This document shows positions 9,387 through 18,305 of a stretch of DNA of 64,000 bases, piece by piece. The DNA lies in assembly GCA_003213515.1 (NCBI GenBank), contig QCMV01000005.1, forward strand, positions 1-64,000, in the 5' to 3' direction. How positions within the stretch are numbered: the first letter of the stretch is position 1; every line of letters starts with the position of its first letter. Under the pieces are notes generated by a model, which worked only from the letters and a program-made list of their open reading frames with translations, ran no database searches and had not been told where the DNA came from. Source of the DNA: Pelagibacteraceae bacterium AG-422-N09 (GTDB lineage: Bacteria > Pseudomonadota > Alphaproteobacteria > Pelagibacterales > AG-422-B15). The translations under genes and the position numbers were made by a program.

Positions 9387-10316
9387 ATGGGAAATTATTT
9401 ATTCACGCAGCCATTTTTTAAAAAGAACGGTAAGGCAGTTGCTATTTATTTCTTGGTGGCAATAGTCTTTTGGTTTGTTTTCCTTGTCATAATACCTCAA
9501 CTATACATGCTGGACTTATCTTTTAGATCAAATGTCCCGCCGTTAGCGCGCGGAGGACCTCAAGATTATTATACAATGGAACATTATCAGCATTTTGTTT
9601 TTGGCTCAAAAACATCACTTGATGCATTTAATTTTGTTGATCTTGGAGTTTTTGGAAGAACTATTCTTGTATCGATAATGGTCACTATTGCGAATTTATT
9701 ATTTTGTTATCCAATTGCTTTTTATATTGCTAAAATTGCCAATCCAAGCACTGCGAGACTATTGATTGTTTCTTTAATAATACCATTTTGGATCAATGAA
9801 CTCTTAAGGTCTTTTGCTTTAAGAATACTTTTTGCAAATGAAGGAGTTATAAATAATTTTTTAACTGGAATAGGAGTAATTGATCAAAGTATTTTGTTCA
9901 TTACATATGATATTGGATTATATACGGGTCTGGTATACGCATACATTTTATTAATGATGTTTCCTCTATATAACGCCATTGAAAGCTTAGATATAAATCA
10001 GATTGAGGCCGCAAAAGATCTAGGCTCCTCCTCTTTGAGGACGCATTGGAGGATAGTAATTCCTCATGCAAAGCCAGGAATTGTGTCTGGATGCACAATG
10101 GTATTTATGTTGACTGTGGGAGCTCTTGCAACACCAGTGGTCTTAAGCAGCCCAAATACTCTTTGGTTTCCACAGCTTATTTATCAGTGGTTCAACATGA
10201 ATGATAACTGGTCACGTGGATCAGCGTACTCAATAATTTTATTAATTATTTCTGTTATTTTTGTCTTAGCAATGATGCGGATTTTTAAAGTTAAGATCGG
10301 TGAAATTATAAAATGA
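9387..10316 (+). CDS. potB: Polyamine-type ABC transporter permease (PotB-like)
   Basis: A 309-residue inner-membrane permease with a first helix near residues 18-40 and five more hydrophobic segments. The EAA loop that contacts the ATPase is present as IEAAKDLGSSSLRTHWRIVIP near residue 205. The periplasmic loop after helix 1 (SNVPPLARGGPQDYYTMEHY) is typical of PotB relatives. It lies in an operon with the ATPase (2-base gap) and overlaps the next permease by four bases (ATGA), so the two are probably translationally coupled. Confidence 0.9.
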   Translation: MGNYLFTQPFFKKNGKAVAIYFLVAIVFWFVFLVIIPQLYMLDLSFRSNVPPLARGGPQDYYTMEHYQHFVFGSKTSLDAFNFVDLGVFGRTILVSIMVTIANLLFCYPIAFYIAKIANPSTARLLIVSLIIPFWINELLRSFALRILFANEGVINNFLTGIGVIDQSILFITYDIGLYTGLVYAYILLMMFPLYNAIESLDINQIEAAKDLGSSSLRTHWRIVIPHAKPGIVSGCTMVFMLTVGALATPVVLSSPNTLWFPQLIYQWFNMNDNWSRGSAYSIILLIISVIFVLAMMRIFKVKIGEIIK

Positions 10317-11389
10317 AATCAACATACTTTATTAATTTCATGATGGGCATGTATATCTTTATATTTTTTGCCTATTTATTTGGTCCATTGATCATAATGA
10401 GTATTACAGCATTTAACTCTGCTGAGTTTCCATCTATTTCTCCTTGGGAGTGTTTTAGTTTTAGATGGTTTAATGAAGGAAAAATTGCATACGACGGGCA
10501 ACATTTAGCAGGCCTCCTTTCAGATTGGCGATTACATGATGGAATTATTAGTAGTTTAATTATAGGAGCAGGAGTCGTATCACTTTCTGTACCAATTGGC
10601 ATGGCAGCCGCAATTGTCTTAACACAAGTTCGATCTCAGTTAAGAGATATTTATTATTCAATCTCTATTATGCCTGTTTTATTTCCCGGTGTTATTATTG
10701 GAATATCCACCGTAGTATTATGGGATCGTATAGCGGGACTTGGAGGAGATGGATTCATTTCTGATGTTGGTAGAAACGGAATATTTCTCACAATTCTAGC
10801 ACAAACATGCTTTATATCAACTTACTGCTTTTTAATTTTTGTTGCAAGACTTCAAAGATTTGATCAAACACAAGAGGAAGCTGCATTAGATTTAGGCGCA
10901 ACTCAAACACAAGTGTTTTTTAAAATTTTAGTACCTTATTTAATGCCGGCGATTGCATCAGCAGCGGTTATTGCCTTTTTGTTTTCTTTTGAAAATTATA
11001 ATACAACTGTATTTAGTATCTTATCTGATCAAACATTAACCACAGTCATTGCTTCCAAAGTAAGACTTGGCATAAGTCCTGCATTAAGTGCATTAGCTTT
11101 AACCATCATAGCATTAACTGTAATTGCAGCTGTTACATATGAAATATTAAGAAGAAGAAGTGAAAAAAAATATGCTCAATCTCAAGAAATATTTGTTAAA
11201 GAGAAAGCAGCATCTGGCAGAATTAATAAGGAATACAAAGCAGGTTTTAAAGTTCCAAAAGGAATAGTTGCAATCTTGCTTATATTGGTCTTTGCTACTT
11301 ATGCAGCAACACAAATCGTCAAAAAACGATCTTTATGGGCAGTCTTGCATCGATGCTGCAGATCAGGAAAAAAAATCAAAATTCCTTGA
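10313..11389 (+). CDS. potC: Polyamine-type ABC transporter permease (PotC-like), C-terminus altered by frameshift
   Basis: The partner permease. It has six core helices and an EAA loop (EEAALDLGATQTQVFFKILVP). A charged linker (LRRRSEKKYAQSQEIF) and an extra seventh hydrophobic segment follow at IVAILLILVFATYAATQIV. The open frame then changes to RSLWAVLHRCCRSGKK and stops at 11389. That end looks unnatural. The +1 frame from the A6 run at 11321-11326 continues as a hydrophilic, acidic, glycine-rich tail to 11522. If the run had five A residues, one 402-residue protein would result. This could be a base-call error, a true mutation or slippage. The core transporter fold is intact either way. 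Confidence 0.85.
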   Translation: MKSTYFINFMMGMYIFIFFAYLFGPLIIMSITAFNSAEFPSISPWECFSFRWFNEGKIAYDGQHLAGLLSDWRLHDGIISSLIIGAGVVSLSVPIGMAAAIVLTQVRSQLRDIYYSISIMPVLFPGVIIGISTVVLWDRIAGLGGDGFISDVGRNGIFLTILAQTCFISTYCFLIFVARLQRFDQTQEEAALDLGATQTQVFFKILVPYLMPAIASAAVIAFLFSFENYNTTVFSILSDQTLTTVIASKVRLGISPALSALALTIIALTVIAAVTYEILRRRSEKKYAQSQEIFVKEKAASGRINKEYKAGFKVPKGIVAILLILVFATYAATQIVKKRSLWAVLHRCCRSGKKIKIP

Positions 11390-11522
11390 ACAATTGCAAA
11401 CCTTAGAGTCTAATGAATTAACTGAGGAAGAACTCTCAGGAGGATCCTTGGGAGGAACAGAAGATTACGGTGACATTTTTGGAGATCCATCGCTATTCCA
11501 AGATTTTGGAGGATTTGATTAA
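11325..11522 (+). other. Displaced C-terminal tail of the PotC-like permease in the +1 frame
   Basis: Reading from AAC at 11325 gives NDLYGQSCIDAADQEKKSKF and then an acidic segment (TLESNELTEEEL) ending in glycine- and aspartate-rich residues (GGTEDYGDIFGDPS..QDFGGFD), with a stop at 11520-11522. It lies five bases before the agmatinase gene. The only ATG that could start it independently (11268) lies inside the permease helix and would give an odd leader, MQSCLYWSLLLM. It is therefore best read as the natural end of the permease, separated by one extra base. Confidence 0.65.
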
Positions 11523-11527
11523 ACTTT

Positions 11528-12487
11528 ATGACTGATAAAAAAGAACCTATTCAACCAATAAGTGGTACCGTTGTTCCAAGATACGCTGGACGTTCTACAT
11601 TTGCACGTTTACCAGAACTAAGAGAAGTTGATCAGTGTGATGTAGCAATAATTGGTGTACCATTTGACGCAGGCACGAGTTATCGTCCTGGTGCTAGGTT
11701 TGGTCCTCAGGCAGTTCGACAAGCTTCTCGCCAATTAAGAACGAATTATCATCCAAACTACGATGTTGAGCCTTTCAAAGTGCAACAAGTAGCAGATGCT
11801 GGGGATATCGCATGTAATCCCTTTAATATTGACGAGGCAATTAAGCAAATTGAAAAAGGATCTACTGAGCTGCTCCAAAAAGTTGGAAGTATTGTGACTA
11901 TTGGCGGTGACCACACAATTGCATTGCCATTACTTAGATCAATTAATAAAAAGGTTGGTGGTCCAGTTGCCTTAGTTCACTTTGACGCTCACTTGGATAC
12001 TTGGGACACATACTTCGGAGCTCCTTATACGCACGGTACACCATTTAGAAGAGCAAGAGAAGAAAAGCTATTTTTGGATGATGCATCAATGCATATTGGA
12101 ATTCGTGGCCCTCTTTACAGTACAAATGATTTTAAAAATGATCGTGAATTAGGTTTTAAAACCATTCACTGCGATGAATTCCAAACAAATACAATTGATC
12201 AAATTGTTAAAAGAATAAAAGATAGAATTGGCAATAATCCATTATATATATCCATAGATATCGACGTTTTAGATCCAGCTCATGCCCCTGGAACTGGAAC
12301 TCCAGAAGTTGCGGGAATGACCACAAGAGAAATTTTAAACGTATTAAGAGGATTGGCAGGCTCACAGCTTGTTTCAGCAGACGTCGTGGAAGTCGCTCCA
12401 GCTTATGATCATGCGGAACTTACGTCAACCGCTGCAGCAACAATCGTTTATGAGCTAATAAATATTATTGCAAGAAATCCAAAGTAA
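11528..12487 (+). CDS. speB: Agmatinase-family ureohydrolase
   Basis: A 319-residue arginase/agmatinase-fold enzyme. The dimanganese ligands are in three standard motifs: GGDHT, HFDAHLDTWD and SIDIDVLDPAHAPGTGTPE. The family hydrolyses guanidino compounds to urea plus an amine; agmatine to putrescine is the standard case, with guanidinobutyrate or guanidinopropionate as alternatives. The start is five bases after the permease tail, so it is in the transporter operon. This suggests the imported substrate is a guanidinium or polyamine compound that this enzyme opens up as a nitrogen source. Exact specificity cannot be read from the sequence. Confidence 0.88.
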   Translation: MTDKKEPIQPISGTVVPRYAGRSTFARLPELREVDQCDVAIIGVPFDAGTSYRPGARFGPQAVRQASRQLRTNYHPNYDVEPFKVQQVADAGDIACNPFNIDEAIKQIEKGSTELLQKVGSIVTIGGDHTIALPLLRSINKKVGGPVALVHFDAHLDTWDTYFGAPYTHGTPFRRAREEKLFLDDASMHIGIRGPLYSTNDFKNDRELGFKTIHCDEFQTNTIDQIVKRIKDRIGNNPLYISIDIDVLDPAHAPGTGTPEVAGMTTREILNVLRGLAGSQLVSADVVEVAPAYDHAELTSTAAATIVYELINIIARNPK

Positions 12488-12488
12488 T

Positions 12489-13268
12489 CTATTTAATTTC
12501 AAACCAGATTGGAACATGATCAGAGGGTCTTTCAAGACCTCTAAATTGTTTCTCTATTTGACAGTCAGTTATTCGATCAACAGCACTTGGTGTTGCAAGA
12601 AAATGATCAATTCGAAGACCGTTGTCTTTTTCCCATGAACCTCTTGAATAGTCCCAGTATGTGAACTCATAGGGTTTAGAATTATAAATTCTTAGCACAT
12701 CAGACAGACCTAAATTTATTATTTCTCTGTAAATTTTTATAGAGTCTGGATGATGCAAAGCGTCATTTTTCCACTTATTAATATCAACCGCGTCATCAGA
12801 ACCTGGTATTATATTGTAATCCCCTCCAAATATAACTGTTTCATGGTTTTCTATTTTATTTTGAGCATACTTTTTAAATCTCCTCATCCAATCTAATTTG
12901 TAAGGAAATTTGTCAGTATCAATAGGATTGCCATTAGGGAGATATAAAGAGACAATATTAAAAGGATTTTCGACTTGTACCTGTGCATCAATAAATCTTG
13001 CTTGAATATCTTCTTTGTTTCCTGGCAAAGTATCTGTAATTTTTTTTATTGGGACTTTTGATAAAATTGCCACTCCATTATATGATTTTTGACCCTTTTT
13101 AATTATTTGGTACCCAAGTGATGAAATCTCCTCTTCTGGAAAGTTTTCATCAGTTGATTTCGTTTCCTGAAGCATGACTACATCTGGTTTAACTGTTTTA
13201 TCTAATTCAATTAAATGAGGTAAACGAACCCTTATTGAATTTACATTCCAACTTACTATTTTTACCAT
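12489..13268 (-). CDS. xthA: Exodeoxyribonuclease III (AP endonuclease)
   Basis: A 259-residue Exo III of normal length. It starts MVKIVSWNVNSIRVRLPHL. Catalytic motifs are MLQETKS (metal glutamate), the GGDYNIIPG loop, and the SDHVPIWF end with the catalytic Asp-His pair. It cuts abasic sites in base excision repair and trims 3' ends. It is convergent with the agmatinase gene (one base between stops) and divergent from dgt, with 86 bases between the start codons. Confidence 0.95.
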   Translation of the reverse strand: MVKIVSWNVNSIRVRLPHLIELDKTVKPDVVMLQETKSTDENFPEEEISSLGYQIIKKGQKSYNGVAILSKVPIKKITDTLPGNKEDIQARFIDAQVQVENPFNIVSLYLPNGNPIDTDKFPYKLDWMRRFKKYAQNKIENHETVIFGGDYNIIPGSDDAVDINKWKNDALHHPDSIKIYREIINLGLSDVLRIYNSKPYEFTYWDYSRGSWEKDNGLRIDHFLATPSAVDRITDCQIEKQFRGLERPSDHVPIWFEIK

Positions 13269-13354
13269 CCGTATTCTTTTATTGTTATTTTAAGATTCTT
13301 AAAGTAATGAGTTTATTGTACAATAAAAATTTATGTTACCAATTCTATTTAGTG

Positions 13355-14491
13355 ATGATTTCTGAAGATTTATCTTTTATTTCAACCAATCAACAAACTT
13401 CGAAAGGTAGGCTGTATAAAGAGAATTACAGTCAAACTAGATCAGAGTTCCAAAGGGATCGCGATCGAATTCTTCATTCTGCTGCCTTTAGACGACTTAA
13501 ACACAAGACACAGGTATTTGTTTCAAATGAAGGAGATCACTACAGGACAAGATTAACACATTCGCTAGAAGTGTCACAAATTGCTAGGTCAATAAGTAAA
13601 ATATTTAATCTCAATGAAGATTTAACTGAAACATTATCCTTAAGTCATGATATTGGCCATCCGCCATTTGGACATGCTGGAGAAGATGCTCTTTCAGAAT
13701 GCATGGCTTCTCATGAGGGTTTTGACCATAATGATCAGGCAATTAGAATTGTACATTTGTTAGAAAAAAAGTATTTTGATTTTGAAGGCTTAAACTTAAC
13801 CTGGGAAACACTTGAAGGACTCGTAAAGCATAATGGGCCGATGACAAAAGATGTTCCAAAAACCATAGAAGCTCTCAATAAAGAGTTTGACTTAAAGTTG
13901 AATGAGTTTTCATCAATTGAAGCGCAAATAGCTTCAATAGCGGATGACATTGCATACAACAATCATGATTTAGATGATGGACTAAGAGCAGGTTTTTTTT
14001 CGTATGATGATCTGGCTGAATTGCCAATGATTGGTGAAATTATCAAAAATTTTCCGAAAAATTATGACTCCTATGATATGCAGCGCATAAATAATGAAAT
14101 AACAAGAAAATCAACTTCAATTATGATTACTGATGTAATTAATACAATTAGCGAGAAAGTTAAAAAATCAAAAGTAAGATGCAATGAAGATGTCAGGCTT
14201 AATAATGAAAAAATTGCTGACTTTTCAGATAAAACAAAAGAAGAAGTAAAGTATATTAGATCTTTCCTATCAATGAAAATGTATAATCATGATAAAGTAA
14301 AAGCAATGACCAGTAACGCCCATCAAATTATATCATCACTATTCAAACTATTTATAGAACAAGATGAAAAATTCATAAAAGAACATATGAAAAAAATTAT
14401 TTCTGATAAGGATAAACCAAGAGCGGTATGCGACTTCATAGCTGGAATGACTGATAATTATGCTCAGAATTTTTATAATAAATTTAATTAG
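13355..14491 (+). CDS. dgt: dGTPase-like HD-domain triphosphohydrolase
   Basis: 378 residues counted from the ATG at 13355 (MISEDLSFIS). The open frame extends upstream to an ATG at 13235, but that would put about 40 hydrophobic and atypical residues in front and overlap the start of xthA. The HD metal site is clear: R-LTHSLEVSQIARSI and LSHDIGHPPFGHAGEDAL. The family opener RRLKHKTQVF precedes it. By family it hydrolyses dNTPs (dGTP) to nucleosides and triphosphate. It is the first gene of a run into argS, three bases apart. Confidence 0.9.
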   Translation: MISEDLSFISTNQQTSKGRLYKENYSQTRSEFQRDRDRILHSAAFRRLKHKTQVFVSNEGDHYRTRLTHSLEVSQIARSISKIFNLNEDLTETLSLSHDIGHPPFGHAGEDALSECMASHEGFDHNDQAIRIVHLLEKKYFDFEGLNLTWETLEGLVKHNGPMTKDVPKTIEALNKEFDLKLNEFSSIEAQIASIADDIAYNNHDLDDGLRAGFFSYDDLAELPMIGEIIKNFPKNYDSYDMQRINNEITRKSTSIMITDVINTISEKVKKSKVRCNEDVRLNNEKIADFSDKTKEEVKYIRSFLSMKMYNHDKVKAMTSNAHQIISSLFKLFIEQDEKFIKEHMKKIISDKDKPRAVCDFIAGMTDNYAQNFYNKFN

Positions 14492-14494
14492 CTT

Positions 14495-16234
14495 ATGAGA
14501 AACATAAATGGTTATTTAAAGAATATAATCGGAGCAGAATTTTCGAAAATATTTAATGTTTCGATTGAAACTATAGATAATAGTTCATTTGTAGTTGAAT
14601 ACCCAAAAAACAAATCTGATGGTGAGCTAAGTACAAATATTTGTATGGTTCTTGCAAAAGAGATATCAGCAAATCCAGTAGAGGCAGCTAAAACTCTCAT
14701 TAAATCATTAGAGAAAATTGAGGACTTTGAGATGTTGGAAGTTGCAGATCCAGGCTTTTTAAACTTTAATATTTCTAAAGATACTTGGTTTAAATTTTTA
14801 AGTCAGCTGCTAGAAACGAACTTGCTCTTTAATGAAGAAATTGGTTTAAATAAAAATATAAATGTCGAATATGTTTCTGCGAATCCTACAGGTCCCTTAC
14901 ATATCGGTCATTGTAGAGGAGCGGTATTTGGTGATGTACTATCCAATCTACTTAAAGTTACAGGTCACAATGTAACAAAAGAATATTACATAAATGATGC
15001 AGGTACTCAAATTGATACCCTTGCATACTCTACAATTATTAGAATAAAAGAAATCATCAATAGCAAAAGCGAAGAAAATTATCCAGATGAATTTTATCCT
15101 GGTGAATATCTAATCGATGTTGCTAAAAAAATAATAGACAAATACGGTACATCTATTCTTGAAAACGACAATCACTTTTCAACAATAAAAGGTGAGTGTG
15201 TAAATTTACTATTAGAAAACATAAAAGAAGACTTACGTAAACTATCTATTAATCAGGATATTTTTGTTTCAGAAAAAGAATTAATAACACAAGGTAAAAT
15301 CGACAAAACCATAGATGAACTCAAAAATATGAATTTAATCTATGAGGGCATTTTAGATAAGCCCAAAGGTAAACAAATTGAAGATTGGGAACCAAGAAAG
15401 CAATTATTATTTAAATCATCTGAATATGGAGATGAAATCGATAGACCATTACAAAAATCAGATGGTAAGTGGACTTACTTTGCAAACGATATTGCCTATC
15501 ATTATGATAAATACTTAAGAGGATCGACACATTTAATCAATATATTAGGCGCTGATCATGGCGGATACATTAAGAGAATGAGCGCTTCGATACAGGCCCT
15601 AACTAATAACAAAGCAAGATTTACAGCAAAGTTATGTCAAATGGTAAAACTTATTAATGATGGCAAGGAATTAAAAATGTCAAAAAGATCTGGTGACTTC
15701 ATTACCTTAAGTGATTTAGTGAAAGAAGTTGGTAGTGATAGTATAAGATTTATGATGATGTACAGAAAAAATGAAGCACCCTTAGAGTTTGATTTTAAAA
15801 AAGTAACTGAACAGTCTAAAGAAAATCCAGTTTTTTATGTACAGTATGCTCATGCAAGAATTTCGTCTGTATTCAACAATCTTCATTCTCAAAATATTAA
15901 ATTAAATTTAGAGAATTTTAGTGAATGCAATTTTTCTGAACTAAATGATCTTTCTGAAATATCTCTTTTAAAAAAAATCCTGGATTATAGTAATATCATT
16001 AATACGTCAGTTTCTCTATTTGAGCCACATCGAATTGCATATTACCTGTATGAATTAGCATCAGAATTTCACTCTTTATGGAGTCAGGGAAAAGTAGATA
16101 ACAGTAAGAAATTTATAGATGCAGATAATATACCAAGGACTTATGCTCGAATGGCACTACTGATTGCTACTCAGAGAACAATAAAATCTGGACTTGATAT
16201 TCTTGGAGTTTCCTCTCCAGATGAAATGAAATAA
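14495..16234 (+). CDS. argS: Arginyl-tRNA synthetase
   Basis: A 579-residue class I aminoacyl-tRNA synthetase. The HIGH motif is at residues 136-139 in NPTGPLHIGHCRG and the KMSKR motif at 394-398 in LKMSKRSGDF. An N-terminal Add1 domain occupies about residues 1-110 and a DALR anticodon-binding domain the last 120 residues. It charges tRNA-Arg. It lies between dgt and a small membrane-protein gene in the conserved alphaproteobacterial dgt-argS-SPOR-nagZ-scpAB order. Confidence 0.97.
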   Translation: MRNINGYLKNIIGAEFSKIFNVSIETIDNSSFVVEYPKNKSDGELSTNICMVLAKEISANPVEAAKTLIKSLEKIEDFEMLEVADPGFLNFNISKDTWFKFLSQLLETNLLFNEEIGLNKNINVEYVSANPTGPLHIGHCRGAVFGDVLSNLLKVTGHNVTKEYYINDAGTQIDTLAYSTIIRIKEIINSKSEENYPDEFYPGEYLIDVAKKIIDKYGTSILENDNHFSTIKGECVNLLLENIKEDLRKLSINQDIFVSEKELITQGKIDKTIDELKNMNLIYEGILDKPKGKQIEDWEPRKQLLFKSSEYGDEIDRPLQKSDGKWTYFANDIAYHYDKYLRGSTHLINILGADHGGYIKRMSASIQALTNNKARFTAKLCQMVKLINDGKELKMSKRSGDFITLSDLVKEVGSDSIRFMMMYRKNEAPLEFDFKKVTEQSKENPVFYVQYAHARISSVFNNLHSQNIKLNLENFSECNFSELNDLSEISLLKKILDYSNIINTSVSLFEPHRIAYYLYELASEFHSLWSQGKVDNSKKFIDADNIPRTYARMALLIATQRTIKSGLDILGVSSPDEMK

Positions 16235-16237
16235 AAA

Positions 16238-16420
16238 ATGAGGTTCATAATTTTCTCTTTAATTTTAGCAATTTTTATTACTGCCATTTATTTTTATACT
16301 AAAAAAGAAGAAGAAGAGATTATCGAAATAAAAACCAATTTGAATGATTATAGAATAATACCAAAAGACAAGGGAGGCGTTGATACTCCTGACTTAAATA
16401 TATACGATCTTGGAGATTAA
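16238..16420 (+). CDS. Tiny membrane protein, probable remnant of a SPOR-domain protein
   Basis: 60 residues: one N-terminal transmembrane helix (about 3-21, RFIIFSLILAIFITAIYFY), a charged stretch KKEEEEIIEIK, then RIIPKDKGGVDTPDLNIYD. In many alphaproteobacteria the gene between argS and nagZ encodes a SPOR-domain cell-division protein. Its segment just outside the membrane has a similar P-x-D-x-GG-x-x-x-P pattern ending in a (V/I)Y(D/E). This protein keeps the anchor and that motif but ends before any SPOR domain. The three-base gap from argS and nine-base gap to nagZ show it is translated in the same operon. The SPOR kinship is inference from position and a short motif. Confidence 0.7.
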   Translation: MRFIIFSLILAIFITAIYFYTKKEEEEIIEIKTNLNDYRIIPKDKGGVDTPDLNIYDLGD

Positions 16421-16429
16421 TTTAATAAA

Positions 16430-17440
16430 ATGAAAAAATACCTACCTTTAATTTGTGGTATTTCTGGAGAAAAATTAACAACAGAAGAAATAAAATTTTT
16501 TAGAGATTACAAACCTTGGGGAATAATTTTATTTGAAAGAAACTGTATTAATAAAGACAATTTAAAAATTTTAATTAAAGAACTCAAAGAAATTAATCAT
16601 CAAAATATTCCAATATTGATAGACCAGGAGGGTGGAAGAGTTTCAAGACTAAATTTTAAGGGGGTTAATAAATTTAAATCAAATCTTTTTTTTGGGAAAA
16701 TTATTGAGAAGGATGCAGACTTAGGGTTTGAATTATTAAGACTTAATACTGAAATTTTAGCTCATACCCTAAAAGAATTGGGCATTAACACAAACACAGC
16801 ACCAGTTTTAGATTTACCAACAGCAAATGAAAGTGGTGTAATTGGAGATCGAGCTTTTTCGATAAATGAAAGGACTGTCTCTAAAGCAGGTAAGATAGTA
16901 ATTGAAACAAATAATAAATGCGGCATAGCTTCTGTGATTAAACATTTACCTGGGCACGGCCGAGCAAGAGTTGACAGTCATTTTGAAATGCCTGAAGTAG
17001 ATGAAATTGAAGATGAACTTTTAAGTACTGATTTTAAGCCTTTTCAGAACAACTCCGACGCATTATTAGGTATGACGGCACATATTTTATTTAAGTCTTT
17101 AGACGATCAAAATATTGCTACTTTTTCAAAAAAAATTATTGAAACAATAATAAGAAATAAAATTGGCTTTAAAGGGCTACTGATGACCGATGATATTTCA
17201 ATGAAAGCTATTTCAGATGATGTTGATATTGCTGCTTTAAAATCACTTAGTGCCGGCTGTGACCTTGTTCTTCATTGTAATGGAAACATCAATGAAATTA
17301 ATAAGATAGCTGAAAGAATTAAGAATGAAGCTGAGCCTATTTTAATACCTGACGATCTTATCAATATCTATCAGACAAAATCTGATTTCGCACATGAAGA
17401 AAACATAAAAGCCTACGAATATCTAACCAAGCAGCTTTGA
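16430..17440 (+). CDS. nagZ: Beta-N-acetylhexosaminidase (NagZ)
   Basis: A 336-residue GH3 enzyme of cytoplasmic NagZ type. It has the substrate-binding KHLPGHG motif with the catalytic loop (GRARVDSHFEMP) and the nucleophile aspartate in LLMTDDISMKA. IDQEGGRVSRL near residue 63 is typical. It removes GlcNAc from anhydromuropeptides during peptidoglycan recycling. It sits in the conserved argS-nagZ-scpA order. Confidence 0.93.
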   Translation: MKKYLPLICGISGEKLTTEEIKFFRDYKPWGIILFERNCINKDNLKILIKELKEINHQNIPILIDQEGGRVSRLNFKGVNKFKSNLFFGKIIEKDADLGFELLRLNTEILAHTLKELGINTNTAPVLDLPTANESGVIGDRAFSINERTVSKAGKIVIETNNKCGIASVIKHLPGHGRARVDSHFEMPEVDEIEDELLSTDFKPFQNNSDALLGMTAHILFKSLDDQNIATFSKKIIETIIRNKIGFKGLLMTDDISMKAISDDVDIAALKSLSAGCDLVLHCNGNINEINKIAERIKNEAEPILIPDDLINIYQTKSDFAHEENIKAYEYLTKQL

Positions 17441-17500
17441 TGTATTTTATCGTATATAAACATCATCTGTTATATAATAAAAGAATCAATAAATTGAAAA

Positions 17501-18298
17501 ATGGAAGATATTTCAAGTACTTATACTGAACAGGAAGCATCTAATCAAACTAGCCCAGATGATTTGATTGTAAACTTGGGAGAATTCGAAGGTCCCCTAG
17601 ATCTGCTGTTAACATTAGCAAAGTCTCAAAAAGTAGATTTAATGAAAATTTCCATTCTCCAGCTTACAGAGCAATACTTGGAGTTTATAGAAAAAGTTCG
17701 TAATCGCAATTTAGAGTTGGCGGCTGACTATCTTGTTATGGCAGCTTGGATGGCTTACTTAAAATCCAATTTGTTAATACCAAGAGAAGAGTCAGGTGAA
17801 GAATTGAGTGCTGAAGAAATGGCAGAAAGATTGAAATTTCAACTCAAGAAACTTGAAGCGATCCGACAAGTTTCTCAAAAATTAATGAATTTACCAAAAC
17901 TTGGTACTGATTTTTTTAATAGAGGGATGCCTGAAGGCATAAGGTTGATACGAACGCCTGAATATTATCTGGATTTATACGATCTTTTAAAATCATATGC
18001 AGATCAAAGGTACAGAACTGCCTACTCATCGATGACTATTGAAAGACCACCTGTTTTTGCTATGGAAGATGCGCTTGTTAGACTTCAAAGAATGATAGGT
18101 GACGTACCAGAATGGACTCGGCTTGAGAAATTTTTACCACATGAATTTTCAAATGGTAAAAGCGCTAGATCAGGTGTTGCAGGAACCCTGGCTGCAGCAA
18201 TGGAACTTGTAAGAGAAGGGGTACTTGAAGTGCAGCAGCTGGTTCCTTTTGGACCAGTATTCTTAAAAAATAAAAAGGACGATGAATTCATTAATTAA
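17501..18298 (+). CDS. scpA: Segregation and condensation protein A
   Basis: A 265-residue kleisin subunit of the SMC-ScpAB condensin. The N-terminal SMC-binding part is clear (LGEFEGPLDLLLTLAKSQKVD-x-x-ISILQLTEQYLEF), followed by a charged middle and the C-terminal winged-helix end (AAAMELVREGVLEVQQ). It bridges SMC heads for chromosome compaction and segregation. scpB starts seven bases after its stop, as in most bacteria. Confidence 0.95.
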   Translation: MEDISSTYTEQEASNQTSPDDLIVNLGEFEGPLDLLLTLAKSQKVDLMKISILQLTEQYLEFIEKVRNRNLELAADYLVMAAWMAYLKSNLLIPREESGEELSAEEMAERLKFQLKKLEAIRQVSQKLMNLPKLGTDFFNRGMPEGIRLIRTPEYYLDLYDLLKSYADQRYRTAYSSMTIERPPVFAMEDALVRLQRMIGDVPEWTRLEKFLPHEFSNGKSARSGVAGTLAAAMELVREGVLEVQQLVPFGPVFLKNKKDDEFIN

Positions 18299-18305
18299 AT
18301 AAATT

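Noticed and set aside
11321..11327. AAAAAAC resembles a classic -1 slippery heptamer in the PotC-like gene
   Set aside because: The heptamer phase is wrong for -1 shifting from the permease frame, and a -1 shift leads to a frame that stops soon; the tail needs +1.
13235..13354. Longer N-terminus for the dGTPase starting at 13235
   Set aside because: It would overlap the xthA start and add a hydrophobic stretch not typical of the family.
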